A DNA stretch of 64,000 nt, taken from assembly GCF_030518215.1 (NCBI RefSeq), contig NZ_JAULRT010000059.1, forward strand, positions 226,891 to 290,890, given 5' to 3'. The stretch is from Gilvimarinus algae. Its GTDB lineage: Bacteria; Pseudomonadota; Gammaproteobacteria; Pseudomonadales; Cellvibrionaceae. The position numbers and the translations under genes are program-made. Below the pieces are notes generated by a model. The model was not told where the DNA came from and did not search any database. It saw only the letters and a list, made by a program, of their open reading frames with translations. Every line of letters starts with the position of its first letter. The stretch's first letter is position 1. This document shows, one piece after another, positions 36,093-44,639 of the stretch.

Positions 36093-37007
36093 GTGTACGC
36101 CCAGCACTTTGGTTTGAGTGAACAGCCGTTTTCGCTGACGCCGGACACGCAGTTTTTTTACAACAACCAAAGTCACCGGGAGGTGTTGGGCACATTGTTG
36201 TTGGCACTGCGCCACAGTGAGGGCTTTGTCAAAGTGGTCGGTGAGGTGGGTACGGGGAAAACCCTGCTCGGGCGCAAGCTGCTCGATCGTCTGGATCGAG
36301 ATTGCATCACCGCCTATATTCCCAACCCCTATCTGACCCCCGATGAACTCAAGTGGTTTCTCGCCGAAGAGATCGGCGTTGAGACTCAGGACAAGCCCGC
36401 CCACAAATTGCTTAACGACATCAACCAGCGGCTGATTGAGCTGGCCGCGAGCAAACGCCAGGTGGTGTTGATTGTCGACGAGGCGCAGGCCATGCCCCGC
36501 GAAACCTTGGAAGCGCTGCGCCTTTTGACTAACCTCGAAACCGCCAAGCGCAAGCTCTTGCAAGTGGTGCTCTTTGGCCAGCCCGAGCTGGACGAGATGC
36601 TGCAGCGCCCGGACTTGCGCCAGCTCAAACAGCGCATTGTGTTTTCCGAGTACCTCACCGGCATCGATCGCAAGAACATCGGTGCTTATGTGGAGGCGCG
36701 CCTCAAGGCGGCCGGCTACCGTGGCGCCCCACTGTTTGCCCGCGGGGCCATTCGTTTGCTCGGGCAGGCATCGGCCGGCATACCCAGACTTATCAATGTG
36801 CTCAGCCACAAGGCGCTGATGGCCGCCTACGGCGAGGGCGCCCGGCAGGTCGAGCGGCGCCACATGGCGCGCGCGGTGCTCGATACGGCAGAGTCTCGCT
36901 CTGCCGGCCGACGCGCAGCGCGCAATGTCTGGCCCTGGACCCTGCTGGGTTGTACCTGTGCCGCGGCGGTGCTCGGTTGGCTCGCCTGGCAGGGAGCCTT
37001 GCTGTGA
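36093..37007 (+). CDS. mshM: MSHA biogenesis ATPase MshM (ExeA-like)
   Basis: AAA ATPase of 304 residues, GTG start. It begins with the ExeA/GspA signature HFGLSEQPFSLTPDTQFFY. The Walker A is GEVGTGKTLLG (about residues 51-61) and the Walker B VVLIVDEAQAM (about 126-136). A C-terminal membrane helix (WPWTLLGCTCAAAVLGWLAW) anchors it to the inner membrane. Homologues help insert or assemble the secretin. It overlaps the start of mshN by four bases (GTGA). Confidence 0.9.
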   Translation: MYAQHFGLSEQPFSLTPDTQFFYNNQSHREVLGTLLLALRHSEGFVKVVGEVGTGKTLLGRKLLDRLDRDCITAYIPNPYLTPDELKWFLAEEIGVETQDKPAHKLLNDINQRLIELAASKRQVVLIVDEAQAMPRETLEALRLLTNLETAKRKLLQVVLFGQPELDEMLQRPDLRQLKQRIVFSEYLTGIDRKNIGAYVEARLKAAGYRGAPLFARGAIRLLGQASAGIPRLINVLSHKALMAAYGEGARQVERRHMARAVLDTAESRSAGRRAARNVWPWTLLGCTCAAAVLGWLAWQGALL

Positions 37008-38410
37008 GTCTGGTCAACGACATGCTGCGGGATTTGGAATCGCGCGGCGATAGCCTGGCGCGTGAGGAAAAGACGCCCTATCTGCACCCGCATAAGCGCA
37101 GCGCACGCGCGCCATTACTTTATGCCTTGATGGGGTTTGCGGGCGTTTTACTCATGGGCCTGTGTGCTTTGCTGCTCTGGCCCGAGCGCGATAGCCAAAC
37201 GAGCCGGTTGCAGGCCGAGGCGACTTCGCCTTCGCCGGCAGCGGCCGATTCTTCCAAGCGGTTGGCGACGAAGCCGCCTGCGACTGACACCCCGGCGGCT
37301 GTACTTCAGCCATCGCCTGCAGAGCCGGTGTTGCAGACTGCTCAACCGCTGGCGAGCTCAGTGGCTGCGACCAACCCCGCCGCCGACACAGAACACTCTG
37401 TTCAGGTGATCATCGACCAGGCGGCCATCGAAGATTACCTGCTGCGCGCGCGCGCGGCCTTTACCGCGGACCAGTTAACCTTGCCGGTGAACGACAGCGC
37501 TTTTCTGTACTACCACAAAGTCCTGAGCCTTCACGCCAATCACCCCGATGCCTTGCAGGGGCTTGAAGCCATTGCCGAACGTTACCGGGTCTTGGCCGAA
37601 CGCGAGCTGGAGCGCGGCGAACTGACCGGCGCCCAGCGTCTGCTCGATCGCGCTTTCGCCGTGGCGCCCGGGCACTCGGCACTCGATAGTTTGCAGGTGC
37701 GGTTGACCGCCGCCTTGAAGCAGCCGCCGCCTGAGGGTACTAGCACAGTGCCCGAGCCATCCAATGCACCGGCAAGCAATGTGGCGAGTGAGCGCACCGG
37801 TAGTGAAGCCGGGTCGGTGGCGCCGGTGCAGCTGAGTCTCGCTTCGCAAGACGCCGCCGAAGTAGAAGCGGCCCGCGTCCTTGTAGCCGGCGGACAGGCC
37901 CGCGAGGCCGAGCGCGCGCTTGGACATTTCTTGCGAACCGCGGCCTCCGGCGGGCGCTGGCCGCTCGAGGCGCGCCGCTATTTGCAGTCGCTGTACTTAC
38001 AGCAGCGGGATTGGAACGCTGCGCAGGCGCTGCTTGTGTCGGGCTTGCCCGATGCGCAGGCCGCTTTTTTAAGGGCGCGTGAGCACCATGCCAAAGGCGA
38101 GTACGCCGAGGCGCTAACGGCGCTTGAACGTGAAGCGGGCGCCACCGCGTCGGACGATGAGCCCTACCGCGCGCTGCTGGCGAGTCTTTACCAAAGGCTC
38201 GAGCGCTCGCAAGAGGCAGCCAGCCACTACAGCCGCCTGCTGGATGTGTTTGGCCCCAAGGCCAGATACTGGTTGGGGTTGGCGGTTGCCTTTGACCAAC
38301 AGGGCGAATACCGCTCGGCCGCTGCCGCCTACCGGCAAGCGTTAATGGCGAGCGATGCGACCCCAACCATCAGAGAATTTTCCGGGCAGCGCCTGGCGCA
38401 ACTGGAGTGA
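37004..38410 (+). CDS. mshN: MSHA biogenesis protein MshN (TPR)
   Basis: Bitopic protein of 468 residues, GTG start. The conserved N-terminus SLVNDMLRDLESR is followed by one membrane helix (LLYALMGFAGVLLMGLCALLLW). A low-complexity Ala/Pro/Ser linker leads to tetratricopeptide-like repeats from about residue 150 (YHKVLSLHANHPDALQGLEA) to the C-terminus (QQGEYRSAAAAYRQALMAS). It is a likely scaffold for pilus assembly in the periplasm. The gap to mshE is six bases. Confidence 0.87.
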   Translation: MSLVNDMLRDLESRGDSLAREEKTPYLHPHKRSARAPLLYALMGFAGVLLMGLCALLLWPERDSQTSRLQAEATSPSPAAADSSKRLATKPPATDTPAAVLQPSPAEPVLQTAQPLASSVAATNPAADTEHSVQVIIDQAAIEDYLLRARAAFTADQLTLPVNDSAFLYYHKVLSLHANHPDALQGLEAIAERYRVLAERELERGELTGAQRLLDRAFAVAPGHSALDSLQVRLTAALKQPPPEGTSTVPEPSNAPASNVASERTGSEAGSVAPVQLSLASQDAAEVEAARVLVAGGQAREAERALGHFLRTAASGGRWPLEARRYLQSLYLQQRDWNAAQALLVSGLPDAQAAFLRAREHHAKGEYAEALTALEREAGATASDDEPYRALLASLYQRLERSQEAASHYSRLLDVFGPKARYWLGLAVAFDQQGEYRSAAAAYRQALMASDATPTIREFSGQRLAQLE

Positions 38411-38416
38411 GGAGCT

Positions 38417-40147
38417 ATGGCACAGGCACCAAAAAAAATTCGTTTAGGGGATTTGCTGGTCAGCAAGCAAATGATCAGCGAAGCCCAGTTGCAGCACGCC
38501 CTGCAGGAGCAAAAACTCAGCGGACGTAAACTCGGCCACACCCTGGTGGAGCTGGGGTTTGTGGACGAGACAGAACTGCTGACGCTCTTGTCCGACCAGC
38601 TGGATATTCCCTTTGTCAATCTCAAGCAGTTTCGCTTTGATCCGGACCTGGTGCAAAAGCTGCCCGAGACCACGGCGCGGCGCTACCGGGTGATGATTTT
38701 GCGCGAGGACCCGGACGGCTTTTTACTCGGCATGGCCGACCCGACGGATATTTTTTGCCTCGATGACATCGAGCGCCAGTTGGACAAACCGGTAAAGGCG
38801 GCGGTGGTGCGCGAGTCCGATTTGCTGGATATTCTGGACATCGCCTACACCCGCGCCAGTGAAATTGCCTCTCTGGCCGGTGAGCTGGAAGATGAGCTGC
38901 AGGAGTCGGCGCTGGATTTGGCCGAGGTGGCCGGCGATGTGGGCGACTCGGACGCGCCCGTGGTCAAGCTGCTGCAAAAAATCTTTGAAGAGGCCGTCAA
39001 TGCCCGGGCCTCGGACGTGCACATTGAGCCCGACGAAACCGTGCTCAGAATTCGCAACCGTATCGACGGTGTCCTGCTCGAGCAGGTGATGAATGAAAAG
39101 CGCATCGCCTCGGCGCTGGTGGTGCGTTTGAAACTTATGTCCGGTTTGGATATCTCCGAAAAGCGTATCCCGCAGGATGGTCGCTTTAATTTAAAAGTCT
39201 CGGGCCGCAACATCGATATTCGTTTGTCGACTATGCCGGTCCAGTTCGGCGAGTCGGTGGTGATGCGGATACTCGATCACACCGACGGCGTTTTGCCGCT
39301 GGATAAAGTCGGCATGCCGCAGGCAATGCGCGAGCGCTTTCGCCGGATGATTAATCGGCCCCACGGTTTGGTGTTGGTCACAGGGCCCACCGGCTCGGGT
39401 AAAACCACCACGCTCTACGGCGCGCTGTCTGAGCTGAACCGGCCCGAAAGCAAAATCATCACCGTGGAAGATCCGGTGGAGTATCGCCTGCCGCGTATCA
39501 GCCAGGTGCAGGTGCACGAGCGCATCGGCCTTAATTTTGCCAGCGTGCTGCGCGCTTCGCTGCGTCAGGACCCGGACATTTTGCTGGTCGGGGAGATCCG
39601 CGATGCCGAGTCGGCCGAAATTGCCCTGCGCGCCTCCATGACCGGTCACATGGTGCTCTCAACCCTGCACACCAACGACGCCATTACCTCGGCCATGCGT
39701 CTGATTGATATCGGCGCCGACGGCTATCTGGTGGCCACCGCGCTCAAGGCCATTGTCGCTCAGCGCCTAGTGCGGCGCCTGTGCAGCAGCTGCGTGCAAC
39801 CCCACACACCCGACGCCAACGAACAGCAGATGATCAAGGTGTTGAGTGCCGGGCGCGCGCTCGGCGAAGTGGCGTTCAAGACCGGTAGCGGCTGCCCCCA
39901 TTGTCACAATACGGGTTACCGCGGGCGCATTGGTGTGTTTGAAATGCTGGAGATCAACAACGACATGGCCGAGGCGCTGCGCACCAACGACATTAGCGCC
40001 TTTAGCTACGCGGCAAGCCATACCCGTCATTTCCGCCCGCTGAGTTTTGCCGCTTTTGATTACGCGCTGGAAGGGCTGACTTCCCTGGAAGAGGTGATGC
40101 GCATCAGCGCCCAGGTGGAAGACGAAGTCATTGATCAAGGTGCCTAA
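38417..40147 (+). CDS. mshE: MSHA pilus extension ATPase MshE with c-di-GMP-binding domain
   Basis: Hexameric assembly ATPase of 576 residues (GspE/PilB family). The MshEN domain holds two copies of the 24-residue c-di-GMP-binding motif, starting RLGDLLVSKQMISEAQL (about residue 9) and KLGHTLVELGFVDETEL (about 38). The ATPase core has Walker A GPTGSGKTTTLYG (about 322-334), the Asp box TVEDPVEYRLPRISQVQV, and Walker B with LLVGEIRDAESAEIAL. A tetracysteine zinc site is present (LCSSCVQ and CPHCHNTG). In Vibrio c-di-GMP binding to this domain switches on pilus extension, so the operon is probably controlled by c-di-GMP at the protein level. Confidence 0.95.
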   Translation: MAQAPKKIRLGDLLVSKQMISEAQLQHALQEQKLSGRKLGHTLVELGFVDETELLTLLSDQLDIPFVNLKQFRFDPDLVQKLPETTARRYRVMILREDPDGFLLGMADPTDIFCLDDIERQLDKPVKAAVVRESDLLDILDIAYTRASEIASLAGELEDELQESALDLAEVAGDVGDSDAPVVKLLQKIFEEAVNARASDVHIEPDETVLRIRNRIDGVLLEQVMNEKRIASALVVRLKLMSGLDISEKRIPQDGRFNLKVSGRNIDIRLSTMPVQFGESVVMRILDHTDGVLPLDKVGMPQAMRERFRRMINRPHGLVLVTGPTGSGKTTTLYGALSELNRPESKIITVEDPVEYRLPRISQVQVHERIGLNFASVLRASLRQDPDILLVGEIRDAESAEIALRASMTGHMVLSTLHTNDAITSAMRLIDIGADGYLVATALKAIVAQRLVRRLCSSCVQPHTPDANEQQMIKVLSAGRALGEVAFKTGSGCPHCHNTGYRGRIGVFEMLEINNDMAEALRTNDISAFSYAASHTRHFRPLSFAAFDYALEGLTSLEEVMRISAQVEDEVIDQGA

Positions 40148-40149
40148 GC

Positions 40150-41370
40150 ATGGCGGTGTTTGAATACAAGGGCAGGGACAACCGCGGCAATGCGGTAGCC
40201 GGACAACTCGAAGCGGGCAGCGCCGAGGCGGCGGCCGGCACTCTCGCTGGGCGCGGTATTACCCCGACCTCTATTCAGGCTTACCAAGCGCGCGCGCCCA
40301 TGTTGGGTTCGCTGGCGGCGCTCTCGCGCGAGGAGCGGGTAAAACCGACTGACCTGATTATGTTTTGCCGGCAGATGTACACCATCACCAAGGCCGGTAT
40401 ACCCATGATCAAGGGCATTCGCTCGCTGGCCGCCTCCCTCAAACACTACACCTTGCAGCAGACCCTTAACGATGTGGCCGAGCGTCTGGAGGCGGGGCAG
40501 GAATTGTCGGTCGCCATGTGCGCCCACCCGAAAATCTTTAACCATTTGTTTGTCTCGCTGGTGGCGGTGGGCGAGAACAGCGGTCGACTGGATTTGACGT
40601 TTTTGCAGCTGGCCGACTATTTGGAGCGCGATCTGGAAACCGCGCGCAGCATTCGCCAGGCGCTGCGCTACCCGACTTTTGTGCTCATCGCCCTGGCGCT
40701 GGCCATGGTGGTGATCAACCTGAAAGTGATACCGGCCTTTGCCAACATGTTCCGCCGTTTTGGCGCCGAGCTGCCGCTGCCCACGCGCATTTTAATCGGG
40801 GTGTCGGATTTTTTTGTCAACTACTGGCCCTATATGCTCGCGGCACTCGTTCTCGGTGGCATCGCCCTCTGGCGCTTTTTGCAAACCGAAAAAGGTGCGC
40901 TCTGGTGGGGCCGCAAAAAACTGCGCCTGCCGGTGCTCGGCGATGTCATTGAGCGGGCGTCCATGGCGCGCTACGCGCGTACCTTTGGCTTGATGCTGCA
41001 GGCCGGGATGCCGCTGACCACATCGCTGGATCTGTGCGCCCGCGCCATCGATAACGCCTACCTCGCGCAGAAAATCCGCGGTATCAAAGCCGGGGTTGAG
41101 CGCGGAGAGGGGCTCTATCAAACCCACCTGATGAGCGGCATGTTCACCCCGCTGGTGCTGCAGATGATCAGCGTCGGCGAAGAGAGCGGTCAGGTGGATA
41201 CTCTGCTGACTGAAGTTGCCGAGTTCTACGAGCGCGAAGTGGATTACGATGTGAAAAAACTCTCGGACAAAATCGAGCCCATACTCATCGTCACCATGGC
41301 CGGTTTTGTCCTGGTGCTGGCGCTCGGGATCTTTCTGCCCATGTGGGAGATGTACAACATCCAAAAGTAG
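40150..41370 (+). CDS. mshG: MSHA platform protein MshG (PilC-like)
   Basis: Polytopic inner-membrane platform protein of 406 residues that couples the MshE motor to pilin polymerisation. It contains two GspF domains: the first near LIMFCRQMYTITKAGIPMIK and the second near ARYARTFGLMLQAGMPLTTS. Membrane helices occur near 170-195, 220-240 and 375-400 (ILIVTMAGFVLVLALGIFLP). It follows mshE by two bases. Confidence 0.94.
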   Translation: MAVFEYKGRDNRGNAVAGQLEAGSAEAAAGTLAGRGITPTSIQAYQARAPMLGSLAALSREERVKPTDLIMFCRQMYTITKAGIPMIKGIRSLAASLKHYTLQQTLNDVAERLEAGQELSVAMCAHPKIFNHLFVSLVAVGENSGRLDLTFLQLADYLERDLETARSIRQALRYPTFVLIALALAMVVINLKVIPAFANMFRRFGAELPLPTRILIGVSDFFVNYWPYMLAALVLGGIALWRFLQTEKGALWWGRKKLRLPVLGDVIERASMARYARTFGLMLQAGMPLTTSLDLCARAIDNAYLAQKIRGIKAGVERGEGLYQTHLMSGMFTPLVLQMISVGEESGQVDTLLTEVAEFYEREVDYDVKKLSDKIEPILIVTMAGFVLVLALGIFLPMWEMYNIQK

Positions 41371-41378
41371 GAGCCGAG

Positions 41379-41900
41379 GTGGCAAAGCCGAATCGCAGAT
41401 GGTTTGAGCTGGCCGTAGTGGCGCTGCTGCTAACGACAGTGCTGTGGGTGGCAGCCCGTTATTACGACCGTTTGGTGGTGGATACCCAGGCGGCCGCCAC
41501 CCGCCTGCAGGCGCGCAATTTGAATCGCACTTTGGAGTTTGTTCACACCCTTTGGCGCTCGCATAACGCGCGCCCCGGCTGGCTCGATTACGGCGATCAG
41601 GCGCTGTTGATCAACCCGGCAGGTTGGCCAGTGGACGCCCGCCTGCCGGGCTCTCCGGCGGCGGTATTGGCTACCGATCAAACCCCGGCTGCGCTGGCGT
41701 GTGAAAGAGTGTTACGGGCGTTGATAAATGTGCCATACTCTGACACAGTAAAGCCGAAGTGGCCGCAGTGGCAGGTTGCGGCGCCCAAAGCTGGGCAATG
41801 CCGCTACTGGCTGGGGGCAGCGCCAGAGCCGCGTTTTTATCTGGGTTATCAATCCGACAGCGGCCAGGTCATCCCCTCGGCGGCTGCGAGGCGGCGGTAG
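41379..41900 (+). CDS. mshF: MSHA biogenesis protein MshF
   Basis: Bitopic protein of 173 residues. The GTG at 41379 with GGAG five bases upstream gives a good start, although the frame stays open back into mshG. One N-terminal helix (WFELAVVALLLTTVLWVAAR) precedes a periplasmic coiled-coil (AAATRLQARNLNRTLEFVH) and a small domain with GWPVDARLPGSP and CRYWLGAAPEPRFY. MshF is accessory to assembly and poorly characterised. It lies between mshG and the major pilin gene, where mshB usually stands. Confidence 0.8.
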   Translation: MAKPNRRWFELAVVALLLTTVLWVAARYYDRLVVDTQAAATRLQARNLNRTLEFVHTLWRSHNARPGWLDYGDQALLINPAGWPVDARLPGSPAAVLATDQTPAALACERVLRALINVPYSDTVKPKWPQWQVAAPKAGQCRYWLGAAPEPRFYLGYQSDSGQVIPSAAARRR

Positions 41901-41939
41901 AAGACCAAAGGCGGCAAAAACGCCCCTGACGGCGTTATT

Positions 41940-41955
41940 TGGCACGCAATTTGTC
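41940..41955 (+). promoter_or_regulatory. Candidate sigma-54 promoter of the pilin gene
   Basis: TGGCACG, four bases, TTGTC is one base from the consensus TGGCACG-N4-TTGCW, with GG and TG ten bases apart as required. It lies about 145 bases before the pilin start in the 201-base gap after mshF. Pilin genes of Pseudomonas are sigma-54 dependent, so separate high-level transcription of the pilin is plausible. A short hairpin (AACGCC/GGCGTT) precedes it. Confidence 0.45.
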
Positions 41956-42101
41956 TGCTACTATTGGGAGTAAAGAACAATGTCTGGTTTTTGGCGCTCT
42001 CTTTACGCCTAGGGAGCGGGTTTCAGCCAATGAGGGAGTGAGCCAAACGGCGCTGGAGCGAAGCAGACGACGATTTTGATTCAACGCACTGGAGTGACAA
42101 T

Positions 42102-42509
42102 ATGAAACACCAACAAAGTGGTTTTACCCTGATTGAGCTGATCGCTGTGATTGTAATCCTCGGTATTTTGGCAGCGACGGCCGTGCCGCGGTTTGTGGAT
42201 TTGTCCAATGCCGCGGAGCGTGCAGCAGTACAAGGTGTGGCTGGCGCTTTAGGTAGTGCGGCTGCTCTTAATCATGCCAATAATATTGCTGACGATGCCG
42301 GCCTGGTGTTGGCTGGAGAGGCTCAACCTGTTGCGGTGGCTAACTGCACAGATGTTGGACCCTTACTCGATGGTGGTATGACACCCGGTTATACCATTAC
42401 CGCGTTAGCGGTAGGCGCTGCCGAAGGCGAATCAGCTGTTTGTACCGTCACGTCCGATGACGAAGCGACTGCGACGGCTACCTTTACGGCCTATAACGTT
42501 GCCAATTAA
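42102..42509 (+). CDS. mshA: MSHA major pilin
   Basis: Type IVa prepilin of 135 residues. The leader peptide MKHQQSG is cut by prepilin peptidase before FTLIELIAVIVILGILAATA; Glu5 of the mature protein is present. Two cysteines (NCTDVG and AVCTVT) can form the usual disulfide-bounded C-terminal region, and the sequence continues with acidic/Thr-rich segments (SDDEATATATFTAYNVAN). Strong GGAG ribosome site ten bases upstream and a sigma-54-like promoter support high expression. It is short for MshA (about 150-170). It is the only pilin here of the major type; an mshB is absent. Confidence 0.88.
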   Translation: MKHQQSGFTLIELIAVIVILGILAATAVPRFVDLSNAAERAAVQGVAGALGSAAALNHANNIADDAGLVLAGEAQPVAVANCTDVGPLLDGGMTPGYTITALAVGAAEGESAVCTVTSDDEATATATFTAYNVAN

Positions 42510-42535
42510 TTAGCGCCTTCGCCCTGTGAAGCGGG

Positions 42536-42949
42536 ATGTATACGCGCAGCAAAGGCTTTACGCTGATTGAGCTAATCGCCGTTATGGTGATTCTGGGCAT
42601 TATCGGAATCACCGTTTCCTCCCGCTTTACCGATGGCGAAATCGCCAGCGTTCAGGCAAGCCGCGACGATCTGCTCGCGGCTTTGTTTTTTGCGCAGCAA
42701 AGCGCCATGGCGCGGGACAATATCGCGGTGCAGGTGAGCAGTACTTCCGTCAGTGTGACCGAAAATGGCACGCCTATTCGTGTGCATCAAGACGCCTATC
42801 CCCTGAACTTTGCCAGCGGCGTCCAGGCGGGTTCCGACCTACTACTGACCTACGACAAACTCGGCCGCACGACAGCGGCGACAATTACCCTGACAAGTGG
42901 TGGCACCTCGGCCCTTGTGACGGTGAGCGACAGTGGCTATGCCTACTGA
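42536..42949 (+). CDS. mshC: MSHA minor pilin MshC (GspH-like)
   Basis: Prepilin-like protein of 137 residues with a class III leader: YTRSKG before FTLIELIAVMVILGIIGITV. The GspH-type body includes RDDLLAALFFAQQSAMARDN. Minor pilins initiate pilus assembly or sit at its tip. It follows mshA by 26 bases and overlaps mshD by 11. Confidence 0.87.
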   Translation: MYTRSKGFTLIELIAVMVILGIIGITVSSRFTDGEIASVQASRDDLLAALFFAQQSAMARDNIAVQVSSTSVSVTENGTPIRVHQDAYPLNFASGVQAGSDLLLTYDKLGRTTAATITLTSGGTSALVTVSDSGYAY

Positions 42950-43406
42950 GCGCTGTTGCCAAGCGCGCGGGCAGCGCGGTATCAGCCTGATTGAGGTGAT
43001 CGTATTTATCGTCGTCATCGCCATCAGCCTGACGGCGCTTTTGGCGGTGTATCAGCAATCGGTGGTCAACAGCGTCGACCCTATTAAGCGCATTCGCATG
43101 CTGGAGCTCGCCCAGGCGCAGCTCGATAGAGTGCTCGCGCTGCGTTACGACGAGGCTACCCCCAGCGGTGGCGTGCCGGCCTGTAACAGCCTCGGCGGGC
43201 CCACATGCAACAACACCACTGAGCCGGATCTGGATGATGTGGACGACTATCACGACGTCCGTGACACACCCGCGCCCGGGTACAGTCGTAGCGTGCAGGT
43301 GACCAATACCCCGCTAACCGGAGCGCAGGCTAAGCTTGTGAGTGTGACTGTCACCAGCGCCGATGGTGAAACCCTGACCCTGGCCGCTTACCGGGTGAAT
43401 TTCTAA
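42939..43406 (+). CDS. mshD: MSHA minor pilin MshD (GspI-like)
   Basis: Prepilin-like protein of 155 residues. The processing site is within RGISLIEVIVFIVVIAISL. The body includes RMLELAQAQLDRVLALRYDE and a Cys pair (VPACNSLGGPTCN). The start could be ATG 42939 or GTG 42933; both fall in the end of mshC. Likely a GspI-like tip-complex member. Confidence 0.85.
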   Translation: MPTERCCQARGQRGISLIEVIVFIVVIAISLTALLAVYQQSVVNSVDPIKRIRMLELAQAQLDRVLALRYDEATPSGGVPACNSLGGPTCNNTTEPDLDDVDDYHDVRDTPAPGYSRSVQVTNTPLTGAQAKLVSVTVTSADGETLTLAAYRVNF

Positions 43407-44158
43407 TGCGCCGCGCCGTGGGCTTTACGCTGATTGAGTTGATCACGGTGATTGTGATTGTCGCCGTGGTCGCCGTGATCGGTACCCAGTTTATTGTCAG
43501 CGCCATGGAGTCCTATCAGCTGACGCAAAACCGGGCGCGGCTCGCCGCCACCGGCCGCCAGGCGATTGAGCGCATCAGCCGCCAGATTCGTGCGGCCATG
43601 CCCTACAGCCTGCGCGCCACTAACACCGACAACTGCGTGCAGTTTATGCCGCTGGCGGCGGGGGGTTTTTACCGCCAGCCGGTCCCCACAGACACGCCGG
43701 TAAGCAGCCTGTCCACCAGCCCCTATACCATCGATTTTGACACCGCCGACTACATTGCCATTGGCGCTTTGAGTGCCGGCGAACTCTACGGCACCTCGCC
43801 ACGGTCGCTGGCGGCGGTAACCGCCACGGCGCCGACCAGCGTGTCCTTTGCCAGCCACACCTGGCAACGCAACTCCGAGTCCCAGCGTTTTTATCTGGTC
43901 GGCCGGCCCCAGGCGTTTTGTCTGGTGGCGGGCGAGCTGCGCTTTTATCAAGATCTCGATCCAGCCGGTGACAACGTCTCGACCGGCGCGCCCTACAGTT
44001 TGCTGGCGCGCAACGCCGTGGCCAGTGCGACTCCGGCGTTTGTGGTGAGCGGCAATACCGCGGAGAATAATTTTCGCGTGACGCTCAATCTCGGTTTTGC
44101 CGAGGGTGGTGAGCAGGTCGATTTTTTTCAGGAGGTGGCACTGCGAAATGTCCCCTAG
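43406..44158 (+). CDS. mshO: MSHA minor pilin MshO (GspJ-like)
   Basis: Prepilin-like protein of 250 residues with MRRAVG preceding FTLIELITVIVIVAVVAVIG. The body contains LAATGRQAIERISRQIRAAM, the GspJ/PilW-like helix. It overlaps mshD by one base and mshP by 11. Membership in the tip complex is inferred from position. Confidence 0.87.
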   Translation: MRRAVGFTLIELITVIVIVAVVAVIGTQFIVSAMESYQLTQNRARLAATGRQAIERISRQIRAAMPYSLRATNTDNCVQFMPLAAGGFYRQPVPTDTPVSSLSTSPYTIDFDTADYIAIGALSAGELYGTSPRSLAAVTATAPTSVSFASHTWQRNSESQRFYLVGRPQAFCLVAGELRFYQDLDPAGDNVSTGAPYSLLARNAVASATPAFVVSGNTAENNFRVTLNLGFAEGGEQVDFFQEVALRNVP

Positions 44159-44639
44159 CGCCTGGAAAACACCTCCCCGTCAACGGGGTTTTTTACTGCC
44201 GGTGGCGGTTTTTTTACTGGTGGCCATGGGCCTGCTGGCACTGGCGTTGTGGCGCACTACCGCGGGCAGTAATCTCTCGGCGGTGCAGGAGGTTATCAGC
44301 GTCCAGAGCTTTTACGCCGCAGAAAGCGGTGCACAGCGCGCCATGGCTCAATTGTTTTTCCCCAACGGCGACATTCGCCAGCAAATCGATCAGCGCTGCG
44401 CGGCTATGCCTTTGGCGATCAGCTTCACCGTGACCGGGCTCAACCAGTGCAGTGCCCAGGTCAGCTGCCTGTGCCGCTATGACGATGCGAGCGCCTGTGA
44501 CCCCACGGTAGACGCCAATTACGGCCCCACGGGCGACACGGCCGCGAGTTTTTATCAGTTGACCAGCGTGGGGCGCTGCGGCAGTGGCGATGTGTCGGCG
44601 GTGCGCAGGGTAGAGGTAGAAGCCTATGCCGGACAGTAG
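44148..44639 (+). CDS. mshP: MSHA protein MshP (GspK/PilX-like)
   Basis: The protein has 163 residues from the ATG at 44148, which is within the mshO end and gives a leader of the PilX type: RQRGFLLPVAVFLLVAMGLL. This is followed by FYAAESGAQRAMAQLFF and four-plus cysteines (QCSAQVSCLCRYDDASAC). An upstream start would misread mshO. It probably caps the pseudopilin-like tip. It overlaps mshQ by 14 bases. Confidence 0.86.
   Translation: MSPSAWKTPPRQRGFLLPVAVFLLVAMGLLALALWRTTAGSNLSAVQEVISVQSFYAAESGAQRAMAQLFFPNGDIRQQIDQRCAAMPLAISFTVTGLNQCSAQVSCLCRYDDASACDPTVDANYGPTGDTAASFYQLTSVGRCGSGDVSAVRRVEVEAYAGQ

Noticed and set aside
35712..36863. A 383-codon minus-strand frame across mshL and mshM
   Set aside because: It crosses two well-supported genes and has no family features or ribosome-binding site.
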